From the NCBI GenBank assembly GCA_011799875.1, contig CM022298.1, positions 192,098,423-192,162,422 on the forward strand: 64,000 bases of DNA. The letters run 5' to 3'. Origin of the DNA: Thinopyrum elongatum. Its lineage: Eukaryota; Streptophyta; Magnoliopsida; Poales; Poaceae. Within the stretch, counting starts at the first letter, position 1, and every line of letters starts with the position of its first letter. The notes under the pieces are model-generated. The model was given only the letters and a program-made list of their open reading frames with translations, was not told the origin of the DNA and did no database searches. Shown one piece after another: positions 1 through 11,604 of the stretch. The translations under genes were made by a program, and so were the position numbers.

Positions 1-963
1 AATGCATTCCCTTAGGCCCAAAGATGGTGAAGTTTCATGTAGTCGACATTCACATGACACCACTAAGGGAATCACAACATACATATCATCCAAATATCGA
101 ACACATATCAAATTCACATTATTACTTGCAACATGACTTCTCCCGTGACCTCAAGAACAAAAGTAACTACTCACAAATGATATTCATGCTCAAGATCATA
201 CGGGTATTAAATAGCATAATGGACCTGAACATATAATCCTCCACCAAATAAACCATATAGTAATCAACTACAAGATGTAATCAACACTACTAGTCACCCA
301 CAGGTACCAATCTGAGGTTCCAGTACAAAGATTGAACACAAGAGATGAACTAGGGTTTGAGATAAGATGGTGTGATTGAAGATGTTGATGGAGGTTGGCC
401 TCCCAAAGATGAGAGGGTTGTTGGTGATGACGATGGCTTCGATTTCCCCCTCCGGGAGGGAAGTTCCCCCGACGGAATCGCTCCGCCGGAGAGCAAAAGT
501 GCTCCTGCCCAAGTTCCGCCTCGAGACGGCGGCGCTCCATCCCGAAACTCCTCTCCTTATTTTTTTTTCTAGGTGAAAAGACCTTATGTACCAGAAGATG
601 GGCACCGGAGGTGGGCTGGGCTGGCCACAACCCACCAGGGCGCGCCTTGGGGGCCTGGCACGCCCTGGTGTCTTGTGGGCACTAGGTGGCCCCCCTCTGG
701 TAGTTCTTTTCTCCAATAATTATTAAATATTCTGAAATAATTCTCCGTAAAATTTTCGCTCATTTGGAGATGTGCAGAATAGGTATCTCTGACATAGCTT
801 TTTCAAGTCTAGAATTCCAGCAGCCGGTATTCTCCCTCTTTGTGTAAACCTTGCATATTATGAGAGAAAATGCATTACAATTACTCCATAAAGCATTATT
901 ATGCATAAAAACATTATAAATAACAGTTACAGTAAGAAAACATGATGCAAAATGGACGTATCA
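1..963 (-). repeat. 3' LTR of G1 (partial, cut by window edge)
   Basis: It aligns with 42807-43759 of the 5' LTR over its whole length. Its element-internal end on the minus strand reads TGATACGTCC and follows a polypurine tract. Only about 960 of about 1520 bases are present. The small ORFs here are not genes. Confidence 0.92.
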
Positions 964-979
964 ACTCCCCCAAGCTTAG
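964..979 (-). other. Polypurine tract of G1
   Basis: The minus strand reads AAGCTTGGGGGAGT directly before the LTR start TGATACG. This is the expected plus-strand priming site of a gypsy element. A second similar tract lies on the minus strand at about 4440-4455, just past the accessory ORF. Confidence 0.85.
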
Positions 980-1756
980 ACCTCGCTTGTCCTCAAGCGA
1001 AAGCCGATATCGAAAATCATGTCCACATGTTTAGAGAGAGAGGTGTCGATAAAAACAAAATACGGACATAGTAGCATCATGCTTATTAATATAACAGCAA
1101 CAAACTTTATCATATAACTTCTCATGAACAAGTAACAATTCATCACAACATCGAAGTAAAAAGCATAAACTTTATTAAAAACCAACAAACTATGTTCTCA
1201 GTCAACTTTGCAACTACAATTCATCATATTTTCAAGAAGGGTATTGTATCAAAGCCTTTTGGCAAGTCCTCATACTCAACCATCATTTAATCTTCTATGA
1301 TTGCTAACACTCACAGCATACATATGAGCAAAAAGTTTCAACCGAACACATAGAAAGATAGGGGCTTATAGTTTCGCCTCCCAGCTTATTGACCTCAAGG
1401 GTGATGTCAACAATAATAACTCATGATCACTCACATTCAACTAGATATATGTGCCTAGATCTTTCCTCACCACATGATGCTTGCAAAAATAGAAATAAAA
1501 ATGAATAGAGAATAATACTTTGACTCTTGCATAAAAAGTAAATACATAAAGTAAAAGATAGGCCCTTCGCAGAGGGAAGCAGAGGTTGTCATGCGCTTTT
1601 TGGTTTGTATGCACAATCTCTTAATGCAAAAGAATGTCACGTTATATTGCCCCTTATGATAGCAACCTTTATTATGTAGTCCGTCGCTTTTATTACTTTG
1701 CCATCACAAGTTCGTACAACGCTTAATTTCTCTTACACTAAATGATCAAACACATT
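980..1756 (-). other. G1 3' noncoding internal region, LTR-proximal part
   Basis: No credible reading frame. It contains a GCGAAGGGCC word (about 1561-1575) that is also present in the corresponding 3' region of S1 (about 11200), so the noncoding 3' regions of these gypsy families are related. It is AT-rich and ends where LINE sequence begins. Confidence 0.6.
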
Positions 1757-3762
1757 TAGAAGCAAAGATAAGGATAAGGAGAAGCGAAGATAAGGATACC
1801 TGGTGGTGGAATGATGATGTCCAGAAGGCGATTAAAGAGAAGAAAGATTGATTCAGACGCCTACACCTGGATAGGAGTGCTGGGAACATAGAGAAGTACA
1901 AGATGGCAAAGAAGGCCGCAAGGCGAGCTGTCAGTGAAGCAAGGGGCCGGGCATGTGAGGACCTCTACCAACGATTAGGCACGAAGGAAGGTGAAAGGGA
2001 CATCTATAAGATGGCCAAGATTCGAGAGAGGAAGACGATGGATATTGGCCAAGTCAAATGCATCAAGGATGGAGCAGACCAACTCTTGGTGAAGGACGAG
2101 GAGATTAAGCATACATGGTGGGAGTACTTCAACAAGTTGTTCAATGGGGAGAATGAGAGTTCTACCATTGAACTAGACGACTCCTTTGATGAGACCAGCA
2201 TGCATTTTGTGCGGCGAATCCAGGAGTCTGAGGTCAAGGAGGCTTTAAAAAGGATGAAAGGAGGCAAGGCGATGGGCCCCGATTGTATCCCCATTGAGGT
2301 GTGGAAAGGCCTCGGGGACATAGCGATAGTATGGCTAACCAAGCTTTTCAACCTCATTTTTCGGGAAAACAAGATGCCAGAAGAATGGAGACGGAGTATA
2401 TTAGTACCAATCTTCAAGAACAAGGGGGGTGTTCAAAGTTGTACTAATTACCATGGAATTGAGCTGATGAGCCATACAATGAAGCTATGGGAGAGAGTCA
2501 TTGAGCACCGCTTAAGAAGAATGACAAGCGTGACCAAAAATTAGTTTGGTTTCATGCCTGGGAGGTCGACCATGGAAGCCATTTTCTTGGTACGACAACT
2601 TATGGAGAGATACAGTGAGCAAAAGAAGGACTTGCATATGGTGTTCATTGACTTGGAGAAGGCATATGATAAGATACCGCAGAATGTCATGTGGTGGGCC
2701 TTGGAGAAACACAAAGTCCCAGCAAAGTACATTACCCTCATCAAGGACATGTACGATAATGTTGTGACAAGTTTTCGAACAAGTGATGTCGAGACTGATG
2801 ACTTCCCGATTAAGATATGACTGCATCAGGGGTCAGCATTGAGCCCTTATCTCTTTGCCTTGGTGATGGATGAGGTCACAAGGGATATACAAGGAGATAT
2901 CCCATGGTGTATGCTCTTTGCGGATGATGTGGTGCTAGTTGACGATAGTCGGATGGGGGTAAATAGGAAGTTAGAGTTATGGAGACAAACCTTGGAATCG
3001 AAAGGGTTTAGGCTTAGTAGAACTAAAACCGAGTACATGATGTGCGGTTTCAGTACTACTAGGTGTGAGGAGGAGGAGGTTAGCCTTGATGGGCAGGTGG
3101 TACCTCAGAAGGACACCTTTCGATATTTGGGGTCAATGCTGCAGGAGGATGGGGGTATTGATGAAGATGTGAACCATCGAATCAAAGCCGGATGGATGAA
3201 GTGGCGCCAAGCTTCTGGCATTCTCTGTGACAAGAGAGTGCCACAAAAGCTAAAAGGTAAGTTCTACAGGACGGCGGTTCGACCTGCAATGTTGTATGGC
3301 GTTGAGTATTGGCCGACTAAAAGGCGACTTGTTCAACAGTTAGGTGTGGCGGAGATGCGTGTGTTGAGATGGATGTGTGGCCACACGAGGAAGGATCGAG
3401 TCCAGAATGATGATATACGAGATAGAGTTGGGGTAGCACCAATCGAAGAGAAGCTTGTCCAACATCATCTGAGATGGTTTGGGCATATTCAACACAGGCC
3501 TCCAGAAGCTCCAGTGCATAGCGGACGGCTAAAGCGTGCGGAGAATGTCAAGAGAGGGCGGAGTAGACCGAATTTGACACGGGAGAAGTCCGTTAAGAGA
3601 GACCTGAAGGATTGGAGTATCACCAAAAAACTAGCTATGGACAGGGGTGCGTGGAAGCTTGCTATCCATGTGCCAGAGCCATGAGTTGGTCGCAGGATCT
3701 TATGGGTTTCACCTCTAGCCTACCCCAACTTGTTTGGGACTAAAGGCTTTGTTGTTGTTATT
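1757..3762 (+). mobile_element. 5'-truncated LINE inserted in G1
   Basis: A non-LTR retrotransposon reverse transcriptase frame on the plus strand ends at 3684. It is followed by a short 3' UTR containing CTACCCCAACTTG and a TTG-repeat tail (about 3750-3761), typical of plant LINEs. The endonuclease half is absent, so it is 5' truncated. G1 noncoding sequence flanks both sides. No clear target duplication was seen, and the left boundary is approximate within about 10 bases. Confidence 0.8.
1762..3684 (+). pseudogene. LINE reverse transcriptase, broken
   Basis: One frame runs the whole length, interrupted by three in-frame stops: TGA at 1849, TAG at 2542 and TGA at 2818. Visible RT blocks are GPDCIPIEVWK, the FIDLEKAYDKIP palm motif with its catalytic aspartate, and the [10 protein letters not shown] active-site motif, followed by a thumb region with [10 protein letters not shown] near the C-terminus. 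The start of the family's protein (endonuclease domain) is missing. It copied LINE RNA at nicked chromosomal DNA when active and cannot make a full protein now. The stops look like ordinary point mutations (TGC to TGA, CAG to TAG), inferred from family consensus. Confidence 0.85.
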
Positions 3763-4487
3763 GCACCGATGACAACTTACTTGAAGGATCTTACTCAATC
3801 CATAGGTAGGTATGGTGGACTCTCAAAACATGAGTTTGGGTTTAAGGTTTTTGGATGCACAAGTAGTATCTCTACTTAGTGCGGAATTTTTGGCTAGCAA
3901 AGATATTGAGCAAGCACCACATGTTGAAGGATCTATGACAATATAACTTCTATGTGAATATGAACAAACATAAACCATTAGGTTGTCTTCCTTGTCCAAC
4001 ATCAACAGTTTTGGCACATAATATATAATGGGGGCTCACAATCATAAAAGATGTCCAAGATAGTGTATTTGCATGTGAATCTTCTCTTTCCTTATTAATT
4101 CTTTCATGAATTGCATCATTGACCAATGCTATGTTTGTTAACTTTCAACAAATTTTACCACTTATACTTTTCCTTATGTGATGTCATTACTTGCCATAAG
4201 ATTAGCATATGATCTTTTTCATTATTCCCTTTTATTTTAATTGAAGCATAAAAGTAAAGAAGCAAAAACTCAAAATAAACTTTATTATATAACTCTCACT
4301 CGATTACATAGATAGATCACGAAACTAGCACTCGAAAATAGATCATACTAAACTTTTATTCAACTAAATCATGAAATAGAGAAGATCGAACTAAGATAGG
4401 TAAAGGTAATAAAAGTGATGGTGATACGATATCGGGGCGTCTCCCCCAAGCTTGGCAAAAGCCAAGGGGAGTGCCCATACCGTGTAC
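3763..4487 (-). other. G1 3' noncoding internal region between LINE and accessory ORF
   Basis: No gene seen. The stretch at about 3800-3900 is an inverted counterpart of S1 at about 10640-10710, sharing CTACTTGTGCATCCAAAA. A second polypurine-like tract lies at about 4440-4455, next to the end of the accessory ORF. Confidence 0.6.
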
Positions 4488-5015
4488 TCAAGTCTCCTTT
4501 GGCTGGGAAGAGGATGATGGTGGTGGTGATGAGGTGGTAGCAAGCTTATCCTCCGACTTCCATGGCAACGGCTCACCATCATAAGAAGAAGCACGAGTCT
4601 CCTGAGTCCTGCAACTGGCAGCTAAACTCATACCTTTAAATCTTGCCTCATACTCAAAGACTTGATTTTGGAGATCATAGATTTGGCTTTGCAGAAAATT
4701 GATTTGCTTGTTGAAGGTGAAGACGATGTCCTTCATAGACCGGCCATCCACCTTGTAATCACGGGTGAATTCCGTGATCATGAGGTGATTGGCACTGAGT
4801 CCATGCTCCACCATCCCTTGGCACTTGAAGATCTCCTGCTCCACCGCCTCGAGCTTAGCCTCCACGGTTCTCGTCTTCTTGGGCCCTTGAACATCCCGGA
4901 TGTGGAGCACCCCCTCACGCATATCAATGGCTAGAGGGTGCTTCATCACCTCCGACAAGTAGGGATTGATTACCCTCTCGAAGAACTTGTCCTTGGAGGA
5001 GCTTGGTGCGGCCAT
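4488..5015 (-). CDS. G1 accessory ORF after pol, 175 aa, function unknown
   Basis: Uninterrupted 175-residue frame on the minus strand starting MAAPSSSKDKFFERV. It lies between pol and the 3' LTR, where Athila-type elements often carry an extra, env-position ORF. No signal peptide or membrane segment is visible, so an envelope role is not supported. Residues about 48-75 and 98-128 have a heptad-like pattern of hydrophobic residues compatible with coiled coils; the C-terminus is rich in Ser and Pro with an SSPPPSSSSQ run. The start has a good plant context (GCC ATG GCC on the minus strand). The ORF is intact although gag and pol of the same element are broken, which may be chance or a sign of use in trans. 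I recall similar ORFs from related wheat elements, without a named function. Confidence 0.6.
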   Translation of the reverse strand: MAAPSSSKDKFFERVINPYLSEVMKHPLAIDMREGVLHIRDVQGPKKTRTVEAKLEAVEQEIFKCQGMVEHGLSANHLMITEFTRDYKVDGRSMKDIVFTFNKQINFLQSQIYDLQNQVFEYEARFKGMSLAASCRTQETRASSYDGEPLPWKSEDKLATTSSPPPSSSSQPKET

Positions 5016-5354
5016 GGTGATCTAGATCTGTTAGAAAAAACAGCACGAAACAAGAACAGAGGATTTCTCCGTGATGCGATGGTCAAATCGTCCGGGGGTA
5101 TATATAAAGATTTTTTATCTTGGTAAACAAGCATATGGAAGGAAAACAGAGTCGGGAAGGTGCCCGAGGGGCCCACAACCCACCAGGGTGTGCCAGGGAG
5201 GACAGGCGCGCCCTGGTGTATCATGGTCACCTCGATTGCCTTCCCGGTTATTTCTTATTTTCCAATTTTTTCTAATATTCCAAAACTGACAGAAAATATT
5301 TTTGCGGATTTCTCGGAGTCCGCTTACTTACCGTCTCACGTACCTCTTCTTTTT
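5016..5354 (-). other. G1 spacer between pol and accessory ORF
   Basis: No gene seen. It contains a GGGCCCACAACCCACCAGGG word and a CAGGCGCGCCCTGGTG palindrome, like words found in the U3 parts of the LTRs in this window. This may be subgenomic promoter-like sequence for the accessory ORF; that is speculation. Confidence 0.45.
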
Positions 5355-5466
5355 TTAGGGTTCTGGAGTGTTCCGGAAGGTTTCTTTTATGTGTTCCTCC
5401 GGTGTCATGGTTTGAATAATATTGGTTTCAACATTAATGGGCGTACCTGAGATATAGTGCTTAATT
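5355..5466 (-). pseudogene. C-terminal end of G1 pol, cut off by the CACTA
   Basis: On the minus strand this encodes KHYISGTPINVETNIIQT and a short tail ending in TAA (5355-5357). It continues in register the integrase C-terminal frame that stops at the CACTA boundary at 37517, with the ATT target duplication accounted for once. Seeing the two halves of one reading frame on either side of 32 kb is the main evidence that everything between was inserted here. Confidence 0.88.
5464..5466. other. Left copy of CACTA target site duplication (ATT)
   Basis: ATT directly precedes CACTACAAAA. The same ATT follows the right end TTTTGTAGTG at 37517-37519. CACTA elements make 3-bp duplications. Confidence 0.85.
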
Positions 5467-5498
5467 CACTACAAAAAAAATACACTTTCGTAATCATG
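5467..5498 (+). repeat. CACTA left terminal inverted repeat, remnant of 32 bp
   Basis: The first 14 bases match the inverted right end exactly; further bases match partially (ACAC, CGT). At 5499 the sequence switches abruptly to the middle of the S1 LTR, so the left subterminal region of the CACTA has been deleted. Confidence 0.8.
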
Positions 5499-6777
5499 AG
5501 GTGGGTTGTGCCCACCTCGGCCTCCTCTCACACCACCTCTTTGCTCTATAAATACCCCGAAAATCCAAAAACCCTAGGGGAGTCGACGAAACATAATTCC
5601 AGCCGCCGCAAGTTCCAGAAACCACAGATCCAATCTAGACACCATCACGGAGGGGTTCATCATCCTCATTGGTGCCTCTCCGATGATGCGTGAGTAGTTC
5701 ATTGTAGACCTACGAGTCAGTAGTTAGTAGCTAGATGGCTTCCTCTCTCTCTTTTGATTCTCAATACAATGGTCTCTTGGAGATCTATTTGATGTAACTC
5801 TTTTTGCGGTGTGTTTGTTGGGATCTGATGAACTTTGAGTTTATGATCAGATCTATTTTATATCCATGAAAGTTATTTGAGTTTCTTTGATCTCTTATAT
5901 GCATGATTACTTATAGCCTCGTATTTCTTCTTCAAATCTTTGGTTTAGTTAGGCCGACTAGATCGATTTTTCTTGCCATGGGAAGAGGTGCTTTGTGATG
6001 GGTTCGATCTTACGGTGCTCAATCCCAGTGACAGAAGGGGACATGACACGTATGTATCATTGCTATTAAGGATAACAAGATGGGGTCTATTCCTACATGA
6101 ATAGATCTTGTCTACATCATGTCATTGTTCTTATTGCATTACTCCGTTTCTCCATGAACTTAATACACTAGATGCATGCTGGATAGCGGTCGATGTGTGG
6201 AGCAATAGTAGTAGATGCAGGCAGGAGTCGGTCTACTAATCTTGGACATGATGCCTATATAATGATCATTGCCTAGATATCGTCATGATTTTTTGAAGTT
6301 CTATCAATTGCCCAACAGTTCTATCAATTACCCACCGTATGCTATTTTTCACGAGAGAAGCCACTAGTGAAATCTTTGGCCCCCGGGTCTATTTTCTCAT
6401 CATATATTTTCAGATCTATATTGCTATTCGCCTTTTTATTTATTTACCACTTTTATTTTCAGATCTATATTATCAAAAACCCAAAAATACATCTCTGAAT
6501 TTTATTTGCCGTTATTTGCATCTATCAATCTATTTCAATTTTCTCCCGTCCACGTGGCAATTTCTGGCACCGTTACCCGAAAGGGATTGACAACCCCTTT
6601 AACATGTCGGGTTGCAAGTATTTGATCTTTGTGTGCAGGTACTGTTTACATAGTGTTGCTTGGTTCTCCTACTGGTTCGATAACCTTGGTCTCATCACTG
6701 AGGGAAATACCTACCATAGTTGTGCTGCATCATCCCTTCCTCTTTGGGGAAATACCAACGTAGTTCAAGCCGCATCA
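5499..6777 (+). repeat. 5' LTR of S1, first about 315 bases deleted
   Basis: It aligns with 11920-13120. The first part of the LTR (equivalent to 11605-11919) is missing and abuts the CACTA left TIR. A stretch of about 80 bases near 6655-6720 is present here but absent from the 3' LTR. Confidence 0.88.
5547..5554 (+). promoter_or_regulatory. TATA box in S1 5' LTR
   Basis: TATAAATA in the context GCTCTATAAATACCCC. The same element occurs at the matching place in the 3' LTR (11968-11975). It would drive the genomic RNA, but the deletion has removed the upstream LTR. Confidence 0.6.
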
Positions 6778-6788
6778 AAAGGAATTTA

Positions 6789-6806
6789 TGGCGCCGTTGC
6801 CGGGGA
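6789..6806 (+). other. Primer binding site of S1 (tRNA-Asp type)
   Basis: TGGCGCCGTTGCCGGGGA, eleven bases after the LTR end, is complementary to the 3' end of plant tRNA-Asp including the CCA. A second, slightly altered copy lies at 6847-6864, suggesting a small local duplication. Confidence 0.85.
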
Positions 6807-7058
6807 GGATCAAGTCAAGATAGTCTCCCGACAACTCGCCAATTTCTGGCACCGTTGCCGGGGAGACATCATCAACATCTATCAGGTTCCTAATCACAAA
6901 TCTCATCTCCTTGCAATTTACATTATTTGCCATTTGCCTCTCATTTTCATCTCCCCCACTTCACAAAAAATTTGCCGTTTTATTCGCCCTCTTTTTCGTT
7001 CATCGTTTTTTTTCTCGTCAGATCTGTTTTTGTGAGCAATCTTGCTTATGTAGTCACG

Positions 7059-8339
7059 ATGACTCAAAAGAACACTAAGTTGTGTCATTTCTCCAATACC
7101 AACAACAATGATTTTATTAGCTCTCCGATTGCTCCTCCCGCCACTAGTGCGGAGTCTTGTGATATTAATGCTGCTTTGTTGAATCTTGTAATGAAAGATC
7201 AATTTTCCGGTACTCCTAATGAGGATGTCGCGTCCCATCTTAACACATTCGTGGAATTATGCGATATGCAAAAGAAGAAAGACGTGGACAATGATATTGT
7301 GAAGTTGAAATTATTTCCATTTTCTTCTTCTTTGCCTCGCAATAGTATCGATTCTTGGGATAAGTGCAAGGATGCTTTTATTACTAAGTATTTTCCGCCC
7401 GCAAAAATTATTTCCCTTAGAACTCAAATCATGCATTTTAAGCAACTTGAGCATGAACATGTTACACAATCTTGGGAAAGAATGAAATTGATGCTAAGAA
7501 ATTGTCCTACACATGGTTTAAATCTTTGGATGATCATACAATTTTTTTAGGCGGGATTGAATTTTGTCTCTAGAAATCTTTTAGATTCCGCCACGGGTGG
7601 TACCTTTATGGAAATTACTTTTGGCGAAGCTACTAAATTGCTTGATAATATTATGGCAAATTATTCGCAATGGCATACCGAAAGAGCTCCTACTAGTAAA
7701 ATGGTTAATTCAGTTGAAGAAATTAGCACTTTGAGTGAAAAAGTTGATGCTCTTATGAAATTGGTTGCTAATAAAAATGCTCCTATTGATCTTAATGATG
7801 TGCCTTTGTCTACTTTGATTGAGAAAAATAGTGATGCCGTAGATGTGAATTTTATCTCGCAAAACAATTTCAATAACAATGCTTATAGAGGTAATTTTAT
7901 TCCTAGGCCTTTTCCTGGAAATTCCTCTAATAATTATGGTGGTTCGTATGGCAATCCTTCTTATAATAATAATAGAAACACCTCTGATCTTGAGAATAAT
8001 ATTAAAAAAATTATCAATGCTCAAAAAGTTTTCAACAATACGATAGAAGAAAAGTTGAATAAGATTGATGATATGTCTAGAAGCATTGATAGAATTTCCC
8101 ATGATGTACAAAATATTAAGAGGAAAATTTTTGTGCCTAAGCTTGAAGAATCAATTAAAGCTTTATATGTTTCTATGGATGAAAGTAAGAAAAGAACCGC
8201 TATGCTTAGAGCTAAAAGAGAATTTTTAGAAAAGGCATTTTCTAGTGATTGCTTTCATAAAAGTGATGAAGATCTTAAAGTGATTGGTGTTTCTTCTATT
8301 GATTCCTTGTTTAGTAAGATTAAAATTGATGATAATTAA
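7059..8339 (+). pseudogene. S1 gag, one internal stop
   Basis: The frame starts with ATG at 7059 (MTQKNTKLCHFSNTNNNDF) and runs to TAA at 8337, with one internal TAG at 7548-7550. The N-terminal half has the retrotransposon gag core (VASHLNTFVELCDMQKKKD, then WERMKLMLRNCPTHGL); the second half is Asn- and Gly-rich with a coiled-coil-like stretch near IDDMSRSIDRISHDVQNIKR. No CCHC zinc knuckle is visible. Compared with S2 it lacks 27 bases after LFPFS. Gag packages element RNA into virus-like particles. This copy cannot give a full-length protein without readthrough. Confidence 0.82.
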
Positions 8340-8456
8340 AGGGACTGGAGAAGAGTCAACTTTACCTATAAGGCATCCCAATAATTCGGAGGGTGAAAAT
8401 CTTGATAAAAAAATGATAAAGGTGGGTTTGGAGAGGTCAAAACTTTAACTAGTGAT

Positions 8457-9068
8457 GTGCCCACTCTTTTGGATTACAAAGACTTTAATTATGATAGTTG
8501 CTCTTTGATTGATTGTATTTCTTTGTTGCAATCCATGATTAATTCACCCCATGCTTATGAACAAAATAAAGCTTTTACTAAACATATCGTAGATGCCATG
8601 ATGAAAGCTTTTGAAGAAAAGTTGGAATTAGAGATTTCAATTCCTAGAAAACTACATGATTAATGTGAACCTACTATCAAAGTCAAGATTAAAAATTATG
8701 AGTGTTTTTCTTTATGTGATTTGGGTGCTAGTGTTTCCACAATTCCGAAATCTTTATGTGATGTGCTTGGTCTTACCGATATTGAAGAGTGTTCTTTAAA
8801 TTTGCACTTGGCGGATTCTACTATTAAAAAGCCTATGGGAAGAATTAATGATATTCTTATTCTTGCAAATAGGAATTATGTGCCCATAGATTTTATTGTT
8901 CTTGATATTGATTGCATTCAGTCTTGTCCAATTATACTTGGTAGACCGTTTTTACGTACTATTGGTGCCGTGATTGATATGAAAGAAGGCAATATTAAAT
9001 ATCAATTTCTACTAAGAAAGGGAATGGAACACTTCCCTAGAACAAGAATTAAGCCACCATATGAATAA
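8457..9068 (+). pseudogene. S1 aspartic protease region, one internal stop
   Basis: Same reading frame as gag after small indels between 8340 and 8456, with an internal TAA at 8661. The DLGASVSTIP active-site motif and the later PIILGRPFLRT motif are those of retropepsins in Athila-type elements. The frame ends at 9068, where other gypsy elements would continue into reverse transcriptase; nothing comparable follows here. A protease without RT suggests the element supplies its own capsid but borrows RT and integrase. Confidence 0.8.
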
Positions 9069-11590
9069 ATCATGAGGGCATCTTATGGATCTAAATCTAA
9101 AGATGACAACACTTAGATCTATGCTTTATGCCTAGCTAGGGGCGTAAAACGATAGCGCTTGTTGGGAGGCAACCCAATAAATAAAATTTATTTTTGTCTT
9201 TTTATTTCTGTTCTTGAGTGTTTGCACAATTATTCTACTATTATGATTGTGTTTTTTATGTTTTAATTAGTGTTTGTGCCAAGTAAAGCCTTTGGGATAG
9301 CTTTGGTGATAGTTGATTTGATCTTGTTGGAAAATAGAAACTTTTGCGTCCAGTAAAATAATTATTTAAATTCACACAAGCGATGAAAAATTCTGAATTT
9401 TTTACACAATATTTATATACAAATTGTCTCTGTTTTCCTAATATTTCAGAATTTTTGGACTTACAGAAGTATGATAACAATTCGCATCTTTACAGACTGT
9501 TCTGTTCTTGACAGATTCTGTTTTCTTTGCATTGTGTGCTTATTTTGATGAATCTATGGTTTTATCCGGGGGTATAAGCCATGGTAAAGTTAGAATACAG
9601 TAGATATAATGCAATAACAAATTTGAATGGGTTTTCTACAGTACTTAAAGTAAAAATTAGTTTTCTTATACTAACGGATCTCACGAAGGTTTTGTTGAGT
9701 TTTGTGTGATTGAAGTTTTCAAGTTTTGGGTGAGATCACGATGGATGAAGGAATAAGGAGTAAGAAGAGCCTAAGATTGGGGATGCCCCATGGCACCCCA
9801 AGCCATTATCCAAAGAGAAACAAGCCACTAAGCTTGGGGATGCCCCCGAGCGGCATCCCCTCTTTCTTCTAACGACCATCGGTATTTTACTTGGAGCTAT
9901 ATTTTTATTCGTCACATATCATGAGTTTTGCTTGGAGCGTCTTGTATTATATGAGTTTTTGCTTGTTTTGCTTTTTATTTTGTGTCATCTATCCTTGCTA
10001 GACACACCTATTTGAGAGATCCAAAATTATGTTATGATTTGTTAGAATTGCTCTATGTGCTTCACTTAAATTCTTTATGAGCTATGGAATTGCTCTAGTG
10101 CTTCACTTACATCTTTTTTAGCACGGTGTGCTTTAGTATTTTTGAAGAAATGCTCATGCTTCACTTAGATTTATTTGAGAGTTAGTAAAAAATTTAAGAA
10201 ATTCTCTCATGCTTCACTTAAATTATTTTGAGAGAAGAAACTTTTATGCTCATGTTCTTCACTTAGATTTGTTTGAGCTATCAAAAGCAACATATGAAAC
10301 TAGTCCCAAAGTGATAGATATTCAAGAGGGATATAATAAAAACTTTTATGAAGATCATTGGACAAAATAAACTTGATTCTTTGTAATAGTTTTGCGGTAT
10401 GATGATATAATATGTGAGTCATGTTGATGAGTAATTGTGCTTTGGTAATAATATTGGTGTTAAGGTTTGTGATTCCCTATGCAAGCACGAAAGTCAATAG
10501 TTATGCAATGAAATTACATCCTACTTGTGGTGCATTATTCGATGTTAGTTATGCTTAATGCTCGCTTATGAGATTTTTCGTTTCTTGGTTGGATGCTTCT
10601 CAATCTTTTTGCTAGCCTTCACTTGTACTAAGTAGGAATACTACTTGTGCATCCAAAATCCTTAAACCCAGTTTTGCCATATGAGTCCACTATACCTACC
10701 TATATGCGGTATTTTCGTGCCGTTCTAACCAAATTTGTACGTGCCATCTCTAATTTTCAAAATAAATTTCCTTTTTGTGTGCTCGTACCGCTCATGAAAC
10801 GGTAGGGGGTGGCTGATATTTTTCCATGCTAGATGTGTTATTCTCAAGATGAGTGTTCATTTACTTGTCATTGCACGAGAGTACGGCAAAGGTATTAGGG
10901 ATGCCCAGTCCCAAAATGAAAAATGAATTTACTTTATGTTGTCAAATAATAAATTCCTTGGAAAGTGTTGGTATGGACGGCACCCGTGGATTCGGTTAGC
11001 CGTGGAATGTGAAAGTATGGTGGAAAAAGGAATAAACTTTAATTTCTGTTTGAGAACCGCCTATGATATATCTAGCATGGAAAGTATTGGGAACTACTCG
11101 ATCATTTTCGTTGACAGGAAAGGCATGCCACCCAAAATGTTTTATCTCTATCTTTTTCCGCTTTGAGCTCTGGCACCTCTACAAATCCCTACTTCACTCT
11201 GCGAAGGGCCTTTCTATTTACTTTATGCAATTTTTATTTTTATTTGAGTCTCCATCCTCTCTTATAAAGCACCAACTAAGGGGCACTATGATCGTACTTG
11301 AGCACTGGGTGTAGCTAATATGCAAGTGTGTTTCATGAATGGATCAATGATTGAGCATAATGGGCTTGGGATAACTTACTTTAGTGTTGATATTTTGAAA
11401 GACTTGGTTGCTTGTTGATATGCTTGAGTATTGAAATCTTCATGTCAAAACTAGACTATTGCTTTGAACCATATAAAAGTCCAAATGTCCATGCTACAAA
11501 AGAAAAGAATATGTGATGAACATGTTAGGCAGCATTCCACATCAAAAATTCTGTTTTTATCATTTACCTACTCGAGGACAAGCAGGAATT
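9069..11590 (+). other. S1 long noncoding internal region
   Basis: About 2.5 kb without any supported gene. It begins with the conserved block GCCTAGCTAGGGGCGTAAAA (about 9130), also present in S2 at about 61540. It contains repeated stretches of CTTCACTTA(G/A)AT near 10060-10270. The end resembles the 3' noncoding part of G1 in inverse orientation. Confidence 0.7.
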
Positions 11591-11604
11591 AAGCTTGGGG
11601 ATGC
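11591..11604 (+). other. Polypurine tract of S1
   Basis: AAGCTTGGGGATGC lies directly before the LTR start TGATATGTC. Confidence 0.8.

Noticed and set aside
281..296. CACTACTAGTCACCC in the G1 LTR resembles a CACTA end.
   Set aside because: It is shared by both G1 LTR copies, with no matching inverted end or target duplication.
268..716. Frames of 120 and 140 codons at the left edge.
   Set aside because: They lie in the G1 LTR and have broken counterparts at 43073-43345.
4488..5015. Reading the accessory ORF as an envelope gene.
   Set aside because: No signal peptide, transmembrane segment or cysteine pattern; only its position fits.
6789..6806. tRNA-Asp-like sequence.
   Set aside because: Only the 18-base primer complement is present; no tRNA cloverleaf surrounds it. 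The same holds for 59222-59239 and 42211-42228.
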